Of a stretch of DNA of 64,000 nucleotides, positions 17,206-24,405 are shown piece after piece; the first letter of the stretch is position 1, and every line of letters begins with the position of its first letter. This DNA is from CAZFLM01 sp964519955 (GTDB lineage Bacteria; Armatimonadota; Chthonomonadetes; Chthonomonadales; CAJBBX01), in assembly GCA_964519955.1 (NCBI GenBank), contig CAZFLM010000010.1, positions 1 to 64,000 of the forward strand, read 5' to 3'. The notes under the pieces were generated by a model. The model did not search any database. It was given only the letters and a program-made list of their open reading frames with translations, and was not told the DNA's origin. The translations under genes were made by a program, and so were the position numbers.

Positions 17206-18477
17206 ATGGGACAAGAGCGGCAGATCACCGAAGGGCCCCTGCAGAAGAACCTGGACAACAATATCAACTTCTCGCCGGACGGCCACCGCATCGTGTTCGA
17301 CTGCCGGGGTGAGAAGGGCATCAACGGCAACAGCCGCCTGGGCTACGTCGACCTGCGCTCCGGGCGCACAGTGCTCTTCTACGAGCAGAAGCTGCCCGTG
17401 CTGGGCGTGGGGGCCGCGAGCTTCATCAACAACTCAGAGATCGTGTGCATCCACGCGCTCCTCTCCGGGCTGACGTACGACTTCACGGTGCGCGGCGGCC
17501 GCATCATCCCGATCGACCCGCACAAGCCTGGCAGGTGGCTGGACAGCCGCAACATCGTGGCGCCGTTCACGCCCGGCGCGCTGCGCGGCGGCACCCACAA
17601 GCACGAGCCGGACTCGACGGGCCAGTGGATCGGCTTCACCTACAACGACCACACCATGCGGGCGCGCGGGTCCGATCTGCGCAACGTGGGCGTCAGCAAG
17701 CGCGGCCATCCCGTGCCCGTGCCGGACGACGGCGGTGGCCACAACTTCGCGGGCGAGAGCTTCACGGTGCTGCTGACGGCGTGCGTCGACAAGCCGCGGC
17801 CGGGCACCGACGACTACGGCCGCGCCGAGGGCGACTGCTGGGTGGGGCGCGGCGGCTACAGGGACGGTGTGAGGCACCAGCGCGCCCGCGCGTTCCGAGG
17901 CGCCGTCGCCGTGAGCGAGAACGGCAAGATCACCCCGTATGGAGAGGTCTACGTGGTCGACGTGCCGGACGACCTCACGCGGCCGGGCCCCCTCGGGCCG
18001 CTGGAGGGCACCGACGCCACCTACCCCGCCCCGCCGGAGGGCGCCCGCGTTCGCAGGCTGACGCGGACGGCGGAGAACCCGGACAAGCGGCTGCGCGGAG
18101 CGTCGGGCCACCTGCGCGCGTCGAGCGACGGACGCTGGATCGCGTACGTGGGCAAGGCGCTCAGCGGCGCGGAGGTGACGGACCAGGTGTTCGTCGTGTC
18201 GCCCGAGAGCGGCCAGGTGCGCCAGGTGTCCGACCTGCCGAGCGGCGTCGCCGGCAGCCCCCGGTTCAGTCCGGACTCGACCTACGTGGCCGCAGCGGGC
18301 GCCGATGGGGCGGTCTACGCGTGGAGCACGCGCGAGCGGGACTGGGGGAGCGCGACGGAGCTCGCGCCTGTCGGCCCCGACCCGCTCGACATTGTCATCT
18401 CGCCGAACGCCCACACCATCGCCTACAACCGCGTGGTCGACGGTGTGAAGCAGATCTTCGTCGTGGAGTACGACTGA
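17206..18477 (+). CDS. DUF3748 (YidR-like) beta-propeller protein
   Basis: This 423-residue protein matches, by eye, the E. coli YidR family. It shares a long block reading approximately APFTPGALRGGTHKHEP (about 120-136), then FTYNDH, DLRNVGV and a PPxGxxxRRLT-type segment. The fold is a WD40/TolB-like propeller, with repeats such as NFSPDGHRIVFD, RASSDGRWIAY, RFSPDSTYVAAA and ISPNAHTIAYN. YidR-like proteins have no settled function; relatives of oligogalacturonate lyase share the propeller type. There is no signal peptide, so it is cytoplasmic unless secreted otherwise. It lies 9 nt after the large unknown protein and ahead of the 162-residue protein, in the same presumed operon. Confidence 0.82.
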   Translation: MGQERQITEGPLQKNLDNNINFSPDGHRIVFDCRGEKGINGNSRLGYVDLRSGRTVLFYEQKLPVLGVGAASFINNSEIVCIHALLSGLTYDFTVRGGRIIPIDPHKPGRWLDSRNIVAPFTPGALRGGTHKHEPDSTGQWIGFTYNDHTMRARGSDLRNVGVSKRGHPVPVPDDGGGHNFAGESFTVLLTACVDKPRPGTDDYGRAEGDCWVGRGGYRDGVRHQRARAFRGAVAVSENGKITPYGEVYVVDVPDDLTRPGPLGPLEGTDATYPAPPEGARVRRLTRTAENPDKRLRGASGHLRASSDGRWIAYVGKALSGAEVTDQVFVVSPESGQVRQVSDLPSGVAGSPRFSPDSTYVAAAGADGAVYAWSTRERDWGSATELAPVGPDPLDIVISPNAHTIAYNRVVDGVKQIFVVEYD

Positions 18478-18525
18478 GGCTCAGGCAACAGGGATCACGG
18501 ACCGCCGCACCTGAGGGAACCGACC

Positions 18526-19014
18526 ATGAAGACGTCGTCGAAGGTGATGCTGATCGCCAGCTTCTGCATCCTGGTGGTTCTCGGCGCTTCGTACTACCAA
18601 CTCGTCAGCACGTCGATGCCGGAGCTGACGCGCCAGCAGGCGAACGACATCCTGACCGACCTGAGCGAGTCGTTCAAGCTCGGCAAGGTCTCCAAGATCA
18701 TGGCCTACGCCGCGCCGGACGCCCGCATCGGCGGCAGGACCAAGCGACAGATCGAGTCGCTCCTCGCGCACGGCATGCAGTACGTCAAGGAGCCGGAGGT
18801 CCGGTTCACGGACGTGATCTACACGCGCGACGGCGAGAAGGTCACGCTCAACATGAAGGTCACCGTTCGCGACCTCTCCACCAAGGAGACCCTCTACGCC
18901 TCGATGGTCTCCATGACGCTCACCCGCCGCGCCACCGTCTACGCAGGCGGCCTGGTGACGGTCTACGAGTGGAAGGTCACCAACGTCGATGCACCCAACA
19001 TCCCATCCGAGTAG
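18526..19014 (+). CDS. Single-span membrane protein with NTF2-like domain
   Basis: 162 residues. A single hydrophobic helix lies at about 7-25 (VMLIASFCILVVLGASYY), followed by an alpha+beta domain with the pattern of the NTF2-like/SnoaL fold: a helix around ANDILTDLSESFKLG, another around RTKRQIESLL, then four strands including VTLNMKVTVRDL and AGGLVTVYEWKVTN. Such domains are often enzymatic or accessory, but no catalytic residues are clear. The ATG at 18526 is preceded by a weak GAGGGAACCGACC. The next gene begins 14 nt after its stop, suggesting an operon. Confidence 0.62.
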   Translation: MKTSSKVMLIASFCILVVLGASYYQLVSTSMPELTRQQANDILTDLSESFKLGKVSKIMAYAAPDARIGGRTKRQIESLLAHGMQYVKEPEVRFTDVIYTRDGEKVTLNMKVTVRDLSTKETLYASMVSMTLTRRATVYAGGLVTVYEWKVTNVDAPNIPSE

Positions 19015-19028
19015 AAGCGAGCACGCCC

Positions 19029-20009
19029 ATGTATGAGTCCCTCGGCACAGCCCAGACCAAGACCGGCGAGAACCTGGAACTCGCCATCGTGATGCCGCCG
19101 CACGGCGAGTTGGCGGCCGCGGCCCAGAAGCTCCTGGCCCACAAGAGCCGCCTGTGGCAGGGGCATATGGACGCGGCACTGGCAGGCGAGACCGACCTGC
19201 TCGAGACGCGCTTCCACCTGGCGCTGCTCGACGGCGACCCGATCGCGAACATCATGACGGTCGAGCGAGCCGGCGTTGGCATCCTGGGCCACGTCTTCAC
19301 GCGGCCCGAGCACCGGCGCAAGGGTATCGCCAGCCAACTGATGGCGCGGCAGATGGACCACTTCCGAGCCCGCGGGGGCAAGTGCCTGGTGCTGGGCACG
19401 GGCTTCGAGAGCGCGCCCTACCGCATCTACGAGAGCTTCGGCTTCCGCAGCGTGCGCGGGGGCTTCATGCGCTACGACGCGGTGCCGCGCGACGAGATGG
19501 AGGCGGAGTGGTTCGCGCCCGGCGCTGCCGCCATCGTCGAGGGCCGCTGGGAGCACTGGGCCAGCACGTCGGTGCTCGCGGCCACGCGCGACGGCTCGCT
19601 GCTGCGGTCGGCGCAGTGGGGCGTGTTCGGCGTGGGGCTCCTGGAGCACCCCTACCTGAACGCGTTGGCGCAGGCGCGCTCCGGCGGCGGTGCGGCCATC
19701 CGCGTGCTGCAGAAGCCGACGGGCGCAGCGGTCGGCGCGGCCTCCGTCCAGCCGCACGACACGTGGCCCGACGTCTGGACTGTCGATGCGTTCGTGCACC
19801 CGGCGTTCGCCGACCGCAAGCAGGAGTTGGTCGAGGCGCTGCCGATGCCGCCAGGGCTCTGCATCGCCCACGCGCTGCCGAGCGACGCCGCGGCAGTCGC
19901 ATTCTGGGAGTCGCTCGGCTTCCGCGCGAGCGGCGTCATCCCGGGCCTACTCCGCATCGACGGCGCCTCCCACGACGTGCTGATGCTGACGCGCGAGGTG
20001 ACCGCATGA
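19029..20009 (+). CDS. Tandem-GNAT acetyltransferase-like protein
   Basis: 326 residues. The first half has the GNAT acetyl-CoA signature: GVGILGHVFTRPEHRRKGIA is the strand and P-loop with Arg-Lys-Gly, followed by ARGGKCLVLGTGF and YRIYESFGFRS. The second half repeats the layout without an intact cofactor loop (VDAFVHPAFADRK, AVAFWESLGFRASG), so it may be a degenerate second domain. It likely acetylates a small molecule or protein amine. The next gene overlaps by 4 nt and has the same two-domain plan, so the two are probably old duplicates acting as a pair. Confidence 0.77.
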   Translation: MYESLGTAQTKTGENLELAIVMPPHGELAAAAQKLLAHKSRLWQGHMDAALAGETDLLETRFHLALLDGDPIANIMTVERAGVGILGHVFTRPEHRRKGIASQLMARQMDHFRARGGKCLVLGTGFESAPYRIYESFGFRSVRGGFMRYDAVPRDEMEAEWFAPGAAAIVEGRWEHWASTSVLAATRDGSLLRSAQWGVFGVGLLEHPYLNALAQARSGGGAAIRVLQKPTGAAVGAASVQPHDTWPDVWTVDAFVHPAFADRKQELVEALPMPPGLCIAHALPSDAAAVAFWESLGFRASGVIPGLLRIDGASHDVLMLTREVTA

Positions 20010-20935
20010 CGCTGGTTCCATTTGGGGGGCGCTACCTCGACGCGGTGGTCGACCTGCTGCACCGCCGCCTTACGGCAGACGCGATGACGCGCTCGCTGTT
20101 CGTGCGCAAGGTGCTGCTCGACCCCAACTTCCTGCCGGATGGCGCACCCGTCGCACTAGACGAGGCGGGCGCGGTCGTCGGGTTCGCCCTGGCCATCCGG
20201 CGCTGCGTGCCGATCGAGGAGATGCCGCTCGATCCGACGGTTGGCTATATCACGTTACTCGCCGCGGACAGCCGCGAGACCAGCGCCGCGCTACTCGCGC
20301 ATGCGGAGGAGTTCCTCGCCGGCCACGGCTGCAAGCGGATCAGCGTGTCCGCCTACTCGCCGAACTACTTCACCCCGGGCGTCGACGTGGCAGCCTACCC
20401 CGAGACGCTGGCGACGTACCTGGCGGCCGGCTACCGCGAGGTCTACCGCCCGATCTCGATGGACTGCAACCTGCTGAAGGTCGTCGAGCCCGCGTGGGTG
20501 CGCGAGAAGGCGGTGGCGCTCGCGGACGCGGGAGTGACGGTGGCTCCCTATCGGGCTGATCTCATACCGGAGCTGATGGCCTTCGTGCAGGCGGAGTTCG
20601 CGGGCGACTGGCAGCGCTACGCTCGCGAGGCCGTCGCGCGCATCGAGATGGGCGATCCGCCGACGCGCGTGTGGATTGCCCACGAGGGCGGCACGGTGCT
20701 GGGCTTCAGCCACCACGAGGGCGAGCGCTTCGGCCCGATCGGCGTGGCGACGTCGCAGCGGGGGCGCGGCATCGGGCAGGTGCTGCTCTACCGCACGCTC
20801 GACGCGATGCGCGCGCAGGGGCTGCACAACGCGTGGTTCATGTGGTCGGACGACCGCACGGCGGCGCGGCTGTACTCCGAGGCGGGGTTCGTGGAGAGCC
20901 GGCGATTCGCGGTGCTGACGAAGGACCTCGCGTAG
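20006..20935 (+). CDS. Tandem-GNAT acetyltransferase-like protein, second copy
   Basis: 309 residues, co-translated with the preceding gene (ATGA overlap). Here the C-terminal domain has the better cofactor motif, IGVATSQRGRGIGQVLL, with RLYSEAGFVESRRF after it. The N-terminal domain (PTVGYITLLAADSRETSAA, then YLAAGYREVYR) is degenerate. The partner gene keeps its intact motif in the first domain, so each protein may have one live and one dead domain and the pair could be complementary. No substrate is evident. A dispersed inverted repeat begins 6 nt after its stop. Confidence 0.77.
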   Translation: MTLVPFGGRYLDAVVDLLHRRLTADAMTRSLFVRKVLLDPNFLPDGAPVALDEAGAVVGFALAIRRCVPIEEMPLDPTVGYITLLAADSRETSAALLAHAEEFLAGHGCKRISVSAYSPNYFTPGVDVAAYPETLATYLAAGYREVYRPISMDCNLLKVVEPAWVREKAVALADAGVTVAPYRADLIPELMAFVQAEFAGDWQRYAREAVARIEMGDPPTRVWIAHEGGTVLGFSHHEGERFGPIGVATSQRGRGIGQVLLYRTLDAMRAQGLHNAWFMWSDDRTAARLYSEAGFVESRRFAVLTKDLA

Positions 20936-20940
20936 GCGCG

Positions 20941-21076
20941 CTACCCCTCTCCCGGCCTTCGGCCACCCTCTCCCGCAAGGGGCGAGGGCCCATCGCCGCG
21001 ACGTTGGCGCATGGCAGGCGGCTGCGTTCTGAAGCCCCCGCCCCTTGCGGGAGGGGGTTGGGGGAGGGGTTGCTAC
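20941..21076. repeat. Dispersed inverted repeat (CCCGCAAGGGGCGAGGG type)
   Basis: Left part 20943-20988 and right part 21035-21071 are inverted copies: CCCGCAAGGGGCGAGGG against CCCCCGCCCCTTGCGGG. A secondary CCCGGCCTTCGGCC hairpin lies on the left. The pattern of CCCTCTCCC followed by a C-rich/G-rich palindrome is a repeat type I have seen in intergenic DNA of many unrelated bacteria. Because the arms pair over about 17 bp it can serve as a strong terminator for the acetyltransferase operon and for rnpB on the other strand. Confidence 0.75.
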
Positions 21077-21092
21077 GGCGACCAAACTGGTT

Positions 21093-21444
21093 GGGCAGAA
21101 GGTCTATAAGCCGGGTTCTGTGTTTGTGTGGTCATCTATCTGGGACCGCGATTGCTCGCGGCCTCATGCGGCTCTACCCGGAGGGTCCGCGGGCCGCCTC
21201 AACCCCTCCCAATCGAGCCTTGCTCCCGATGGGGTTTAGCAGGCCGGCCGGTCTCCCGGCCGCCGGTGCGCTCTTACCGCACCATTTCACCTTCACCGAC
21301 CGTCGCCGGAGCGGCGGCAGGCTGTGTCTTTTCTGTGCCACTTTCCGTCGGGTCACCCCGCCCGGACGTTATCCGGCATCGTGCCCTATGGAGCCCGGAC
21401 TTTCCTCCCCGAACGTGTCGGGGCGACCACCCGACCTTCTGCCC
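21093..21444 (-). ncRNA. rnpB: RNase P RNA (type A)
   Basis: Read on the minus strand, the RNA begins GGGCAGAAGGTC (plus 21444-21433) and ends GACCTTCTGCCC (21104-21093), a perfect 12-bp P1 helix. The 5' conserved block GAGGAAAGTCCGGGCTCC lies near the start. The 3' conserved block CAGAACCCGGCTTATAGA lies near the end, as expected for the P4 strands. About 352 nt is a normal length for the bacterial type A RNA that cleaves pre-tRNA leaders. Its promoter is at 21450-21478. The gene is divergent from tyrS. Confidence 0.95.
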
Positions 21445-21449
21445 ACGCG

Positions 21450-21478
21450 ATTCTAGCACCGACCAGCTCAATTGGCAA
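21450..21478 (-). promoter_or_regulatory. Promoter of rnpB
   Basis: On the minus strand, TTGCCA (plus 21478-21473) and TAGAAT (plus 21455-21450) are 17 bp apart, with TG one base upstream of the -10. Transcription would start at about the first base of P1, as needed for an untrimmed RNase P RNA. The -35 overlaps the -35 of the tyrS promoter on the other strand. Confidence 0.83.
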
Positions 21479-21501
21479 CCGAACCGGCGAAGTGATATAC
21501 T
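21472..21501 (+). promoter_or_regulatory. Promoter of tyrS
   Basis: TTGGCA (21472-21477), an 18-bp spacer and TATACT (21496-21501) precede the TTG start at 21550 with a short leader of about 40 nt ending CAGGAGACCG. The -35 hexamer shares five bases with the -35 of the divergent rnpB promoter. Confidence 0.78.
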
Positions 21502-21549
21502 ACCGGCACACCCCCACACGCCCGTGCGCGGGCAGCGCAGGAGACCGTC

Positions 21550-22776
21550 TTGGACATCGAACAGCAGGCCGCACTGCTCCGACGCGGCACCATCAACATC
21601 GTCCCCGAGAAGGGGCTCGAGGAGAAGCTCGAGAAGTCGGCGAAGGCCGGGAAGCCGCTCCGCGTCAAGCTGGGCCTCGACCCGACCGCGCCCGACATCC
21701 ACCTCGGGTTCGCGGTCGTCCTGCGCAAGCTGCGCCAGTTCCAGGATCTGGGCCATCAGGTCGTGATCATCATCGGCGACTACACCGCCCTCATCGGCGA
21801 TCCGTCGGGCCGCTCGGCAACGCGCCCCATGCTGAGCAAGGAACAGATCAAGGAGAACGGCGCCACCTACGTCAACCAGCTCACGCGGATCCTCGACCGC
21901 GAGCGGACCGAGGTGCGGTTCAACAGCGAATGGCTCGGCCCGCTCGACTTCGCCGACGTCGTCCGGCTTTCCTCGAAGATGACCGTGGCGCAGGTGATGG
22001 AGCGGGACGACTTCGCCAAGCGGTTCGCGAAGGGCGAGCCGATCAGCCTGCACGAGTTGATGTATCCCCTCGCCCAGGCCTACGACTCGGTCGCGATCGA
22101 GGCCGACATCGAGATGGGCGGGCAGGACCAAACGTTCAACATCCTGGCGGGGCGCGACCTGCAGCGTGAGGTGGGGCAGGACCCGCAGGTCGGGTTCTTC
22201 ATGCCGCTGCTGGTGGGGCTCGACGGCGAGAAGAAGATGTCGAAGTCGCTCGGCAACTACGTCGGCATCTCCGAGGCGCCCGACACCATGTTCGGCAAGC
22301 TGATGTCCATCTCGGACGACATGATGCCCTCGTACTTCGAGCTGTGCACCGACGTGCCGATGCCCGAGGTGAGCGCCCTCCTGTCGGCCGCGCGCTCCGG
22401 GCAGACCAACCCGAAGGACGTCAAGCGCCGTCTGGCCCGCGAGATCGTGACGCTGTACCATAGAGCAGCGGCCGCCGAGGCTGCGGACGCCGAGTTTGAG
22501 CGCGTGCACGCACGCCACGAGGTGCCGGTCGACATGCCGGAGGTGGCGATCGGCGAGGACGTGGTGAAGGACGGCAGCGTCTGGATTTGCCGCCTGCTGG
22601 TGTCGGCCGGCCTGGCGAAGAGCACGGGCGAAGCGCGGCGTCTCGTCGAGCAAGGCGGCGTTCAGATCGATGGCCAGAAGGTGCCCGCGGCATCGACGGA
22701 GTATGAGCCGGGCGAGCTGGACGGCCGCGTGCTCAAGGTCGGGGCCAAGCAGTATCGCCGCCTCACAATCGGCTGA
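21550..22776 (+). CDS. tyrS: Tyrosyl-tRNA synthetase
   Basis: This 408-residue class I aminoacyl-tRNA synthetase charges tRNA-Tyr with tyrosine. By eye it aligns along its length with the long-form TyrRS of Thermus. The ATP-binding HIGH-equivalent reads PDIHLGF, in which the last His of the motif is Phe. The second signature KMSKS is in GEKKMSKSLGNYVG. GGQDQTFN and the MTVAQVMERDDF segment are present. The C-terminal 70 residues form the S4 RNA-binding domain (WICRLLVSAGLAKSTGEARR). The start is a TTG behind CAGGAGACCG and the promoter at 21472. No T-box leader is seen: the leader is only about 40 nt. Confidence 0.95.
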   Translation: MDIEQQAALLRRGTINIVPEKGLEEKLEKSAKAGKPLRVKLGLDPTAPDIHLGFAVVLRKLRQFQDLGHQVVIIIGDYTALIGDPSGRSATRPMLSKEQIKENGATYVNQLTRILDRERTEVRFNSEWLGPLDFADVVRLSSKMTVAQVMERDDFAKRFAKGEPISLHELMYPLAQAYDSVAIEADIEMGGQDQTFNILAGRDLQREVGQDPQVGFFMPLLVGLDGEKKMSKSLGNYVGISEAPDTMFGKLMSISDDMMPSYFELCTDVPMPEVSALLSAARSGQTNPKDVKRRLAREIVTLYHRAAAAEAADAEFERVHARHEVPVDMPEVAIGEDVVKDGSVWICRLLVSAGLAKSTGEARRLVEQGGVQIDGQKVPAASTEYEPGELDGRVLKVGAKQYRRLTIG

Positions 22777-22809
22777 AACTGCGGGAACATTACCAGGTTG
22801 GCCGAAGTC

Positions 22810-22956
22810 GTACAGGTGAGGCTCCGCGTCAGCCGCGTCTGCCTCAGGTACAAGTGCTCCTTCGGGGAGGATCGGGTCGGTTCAGGCCGATGCTCCTCCA
22901 GCGAAGGAACAGCCGGGCCGCGATTACCGGGGGGAAGATCGCGGCCCGGCTTTCTT
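22810..22956 (+). ncRNA. Structured RNA with strong intrinsic terminator, family unknown
   Basis: Two hairpins and a terminator lie between tyrS and the ABC gene. Hairpin 1 (22810-22851) pairs GTAC..GAGGC with GCCTC..GTAC around a CGCG/CGCG inner stem. Hairpin 2 (22858-22908) is a long irregular stem starting TCCTTCG and ending CGAAGGA with ATCGG/CCGAT inside. The terminator pairs AGCCGGGCCGCGAT (22911-22924) with its exact complement (22938-22951), followed by TTTCTTT. The run GGTGAGGCTCC (22815-22825) is also the hallmark start of the magnesium-sensing M-box riboswitch, but the remaining M-box blocks are not evident and no Mg transporter follows. It may be a small RNA, the tyrS 3' end or an attenuator. 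Confidence 0.55.
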
Positions 22957-22975
22957 TGTCCGTGCCCCAAAGGCA

Positions 22976-23042
22976 CCGGCGGGCACGGAGGCCCGCCCAC
23001 CGGGATGCCGAACGCAGCGATCGGCACGTAGGTCCGCCCGTC
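22976..23042. repeat. Dispersed ACGGAG-loop hairpin repeat, one good and one decayed copy
   Basis: The first copy (22976-23001) forms GGCGGGC, loop ACGGAG, GCCCGCC. A second diverged copy (23019-23042) reads TCGGCACGTAGGTCCGCC. It is the same family as the pair at 5186-5258, with a compensated stem sequence. Confidence 0.65.
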
Positions 23043-23114
23043 AGAGCGCCCCGGCCGGCACGACCGTCTCTCCCCTGGAGGATGGCGCTCCGTCGCCACC
23101 GGCCGCACCGCGTC

Positions 23115-23123
23115 TGCTATAAT
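23115..23123 (+). promoter_or_regulatory. Extended -10 element for a leaderless mRNA
   Basis: TGCTATAAT spans 23115-23123, a perfect -10 with the TGn extension and no good -35. The ATG of the ABC gene starts 6 nt downstream at 23130, where transcription would begin. No ribosome site exists in this space, so the mRNA is probably leaderless. Confidence 0.75.
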
Positions 23124-23129
23124 CCAGGC

Positions 23130-24386
23130 ATGAGGCTCGAAGCGCGCGAACTGGTGGCGGGGTACGGCGACCGCGTCGTTCTGCGCGCGGTCTCGCTCCA
23201 TGTCGAAGCCGGGGAACTCGTGGGGCTCGTGGGCCCGAACGGCTCCGGCAAGTCCACCCTCCTCCGCGTCCTTTCGCGCACCCTCCGGCCGCAGTCCGGC
23301 ACGGTCCTGCTCGATGGCCAGCCCGTGGCCGAGATGTCTGCCCGTGACCTGGCGCGCCGCCTCGCCTTCGTGCCGCAGGCCGAACCCGTGCTCTTCGACT
23401 TCAGCGTGCGCGAGGTCGTGCTGATGGGGCGGCACCCGCACGTGCGCGGTCTAGCCGGCGAGGGGGAGAACGACTTCAGCGCCGCCACGCAGGGCATGGC
23501 CGCCACCGACACGCTGCATCTGGCCGATCGCCCGGTGACGGCGTTGTCCGGCGGCGAGCACCGCCGCGTTCTCATCGCCCGCGCCCTCGCGCAATCCGCC
23601 CCGACCATCCTGTTGGACGAGCCCACCGCCCACCTCGACATCACGCACCAGGCCGACCTGCTTCAGCTCCTGCGGCGTCTGGCGGACAGGGACGGCACAG
23701 CGCTCCTCGCGGCGCTTCACGATGTGAACCTCGCCGCCGAGTTCTGCGACCGCCTCGTCCTGCTCCGCGACGGCGCCGTCGTTGCCGAGGGCAGGCCCAC
23801 CGAAGTCCTGACCGAGGACACCCTCGAGCGGACCTACGGCGCGCCGCTCACGCTCTCCCGCAACCCCGTCTCCGGGCGCCCGGTGGTCCACTGCGGCCCC
23901 GCGCAGATGGAGGTTGAGGAGCAGGCGCGCGGCCGCGTGCACGTGATCTGCGGAGGGGGCACCGGGCTGGCGCTGCTCTCGGACCTCTGCCGACGCGGCT
24001 ACCGGGTGACGGCGGGCGTCCTGAACCGCCACGACACGGACGAGGAGGCTGCAGCGGCTCTGGGCGTGCCGGCCGCGACCGAGGCGCCGTTCTCGCCGGT
24101 TGGGCCCGAGGCGCGCGAGGCCTGCGCTGCGTTCATCCGGAGCGCGGATGTCGTGGCGGTGACGGAGGTACCGTTCGGTCGGGGCAATCTGGCCAATCTA
24201 GAGCTGGCGCTGGATGCGCGCCGCGCCGGGAAGCCGGTCTATCTGGTCTCGGCCGCGCCGGTCGCCGGCAGGGACTTCGCCGACGGGCGCGCGGAGGCGC
24301 TGTGGCAGGGCCTGATCGAGGCAGGCGCCGTCGAGGTGCCGGACATCGCCCACCTCGACGAAGCACTGAGGAGCCTCGTTAGCTGA
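23130..24386 (+). CDS. ABC transporter ATPase fused to a C-terminal Rossmann-like domain
   Basis: 418 residues. Residues 1 to about 250 are an ATP-binding cassette of the FecE/BtuD (iron-siderophore, cobalamin, haem) type: Walker A GPNGSGKST (35-43), signature LSGGE (139-143) in LSGGEHRRVLIARALAQ, Walker B TILLDEPTAHLD and the switch His in LAALHDVNLAAEFC. Residues about 267-418 are an extra domain starting RVHVICGGGTGLALL, with LNRHDTDEEAAAALGVP and PFGRGNLANLELAL, an alpha/beta nucleotide-fold pattern. I recall similar tails on some cobalamin/iron-type ATPases of anaerobes and archaea, but their role is unknown. No permease or binding-protein gene is adjacent. The ATG at 23130 directly follows an extended -10, indicating a leaderless message. 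Confidence 0.85.
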   Translation: MRLEARELVAGYGDRVVLRAVSLHVEAGELVGLVGPNGSGKSTLLRVLSRTLRPQSGTVLLDGQPVAEMSARDLARRLAFVPQAEPVLFDFSVREVVLMGRHPHVRGLAGEGENDFSAATQGMAATDTLHLADRPVTALSGGEHRRVLIARALAQSAPTILLDEPTAHLDITHQADLLQLLRRLADRDGTALLAALHDVNLAAEFCDRLVLLRDGAVVAEGRPTEVLTEDTLERTYGAPLTLSRNPVSGRPVVHCGPAQMEVEEQARGRVHVICGGGTGLALLSDLCRRGYRVTAGVLNRHDTDEEAAAALGVPAATEAPFSPVGPEAREACAAFIRSADVVAVTEVPFGRGNLANLELALDARRAGKPVYLVSAAPVAGRDFADGRAEALWQGLIEAGAVEVPDIAHLDEALRSLVS

Positions 24387-24405
24387 GCGCCATCGCCGCG
24401 CGCGC

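Noticed and set aside
17445..19028. Long upstream extension of the first GNAT gene
   Set aside because: It runs through the DUF3748 and NTF2-like genes in another frame. The ATG at 19029 and the domain start fit the real gene.
22810..22851. M-box magnesium riboswitch
   Set aside because: Only GGTGAGGCTCC matches. The later M-box blocks and a downstream Mg transporter are absent, so I kept it as an unassigned structured RNA.
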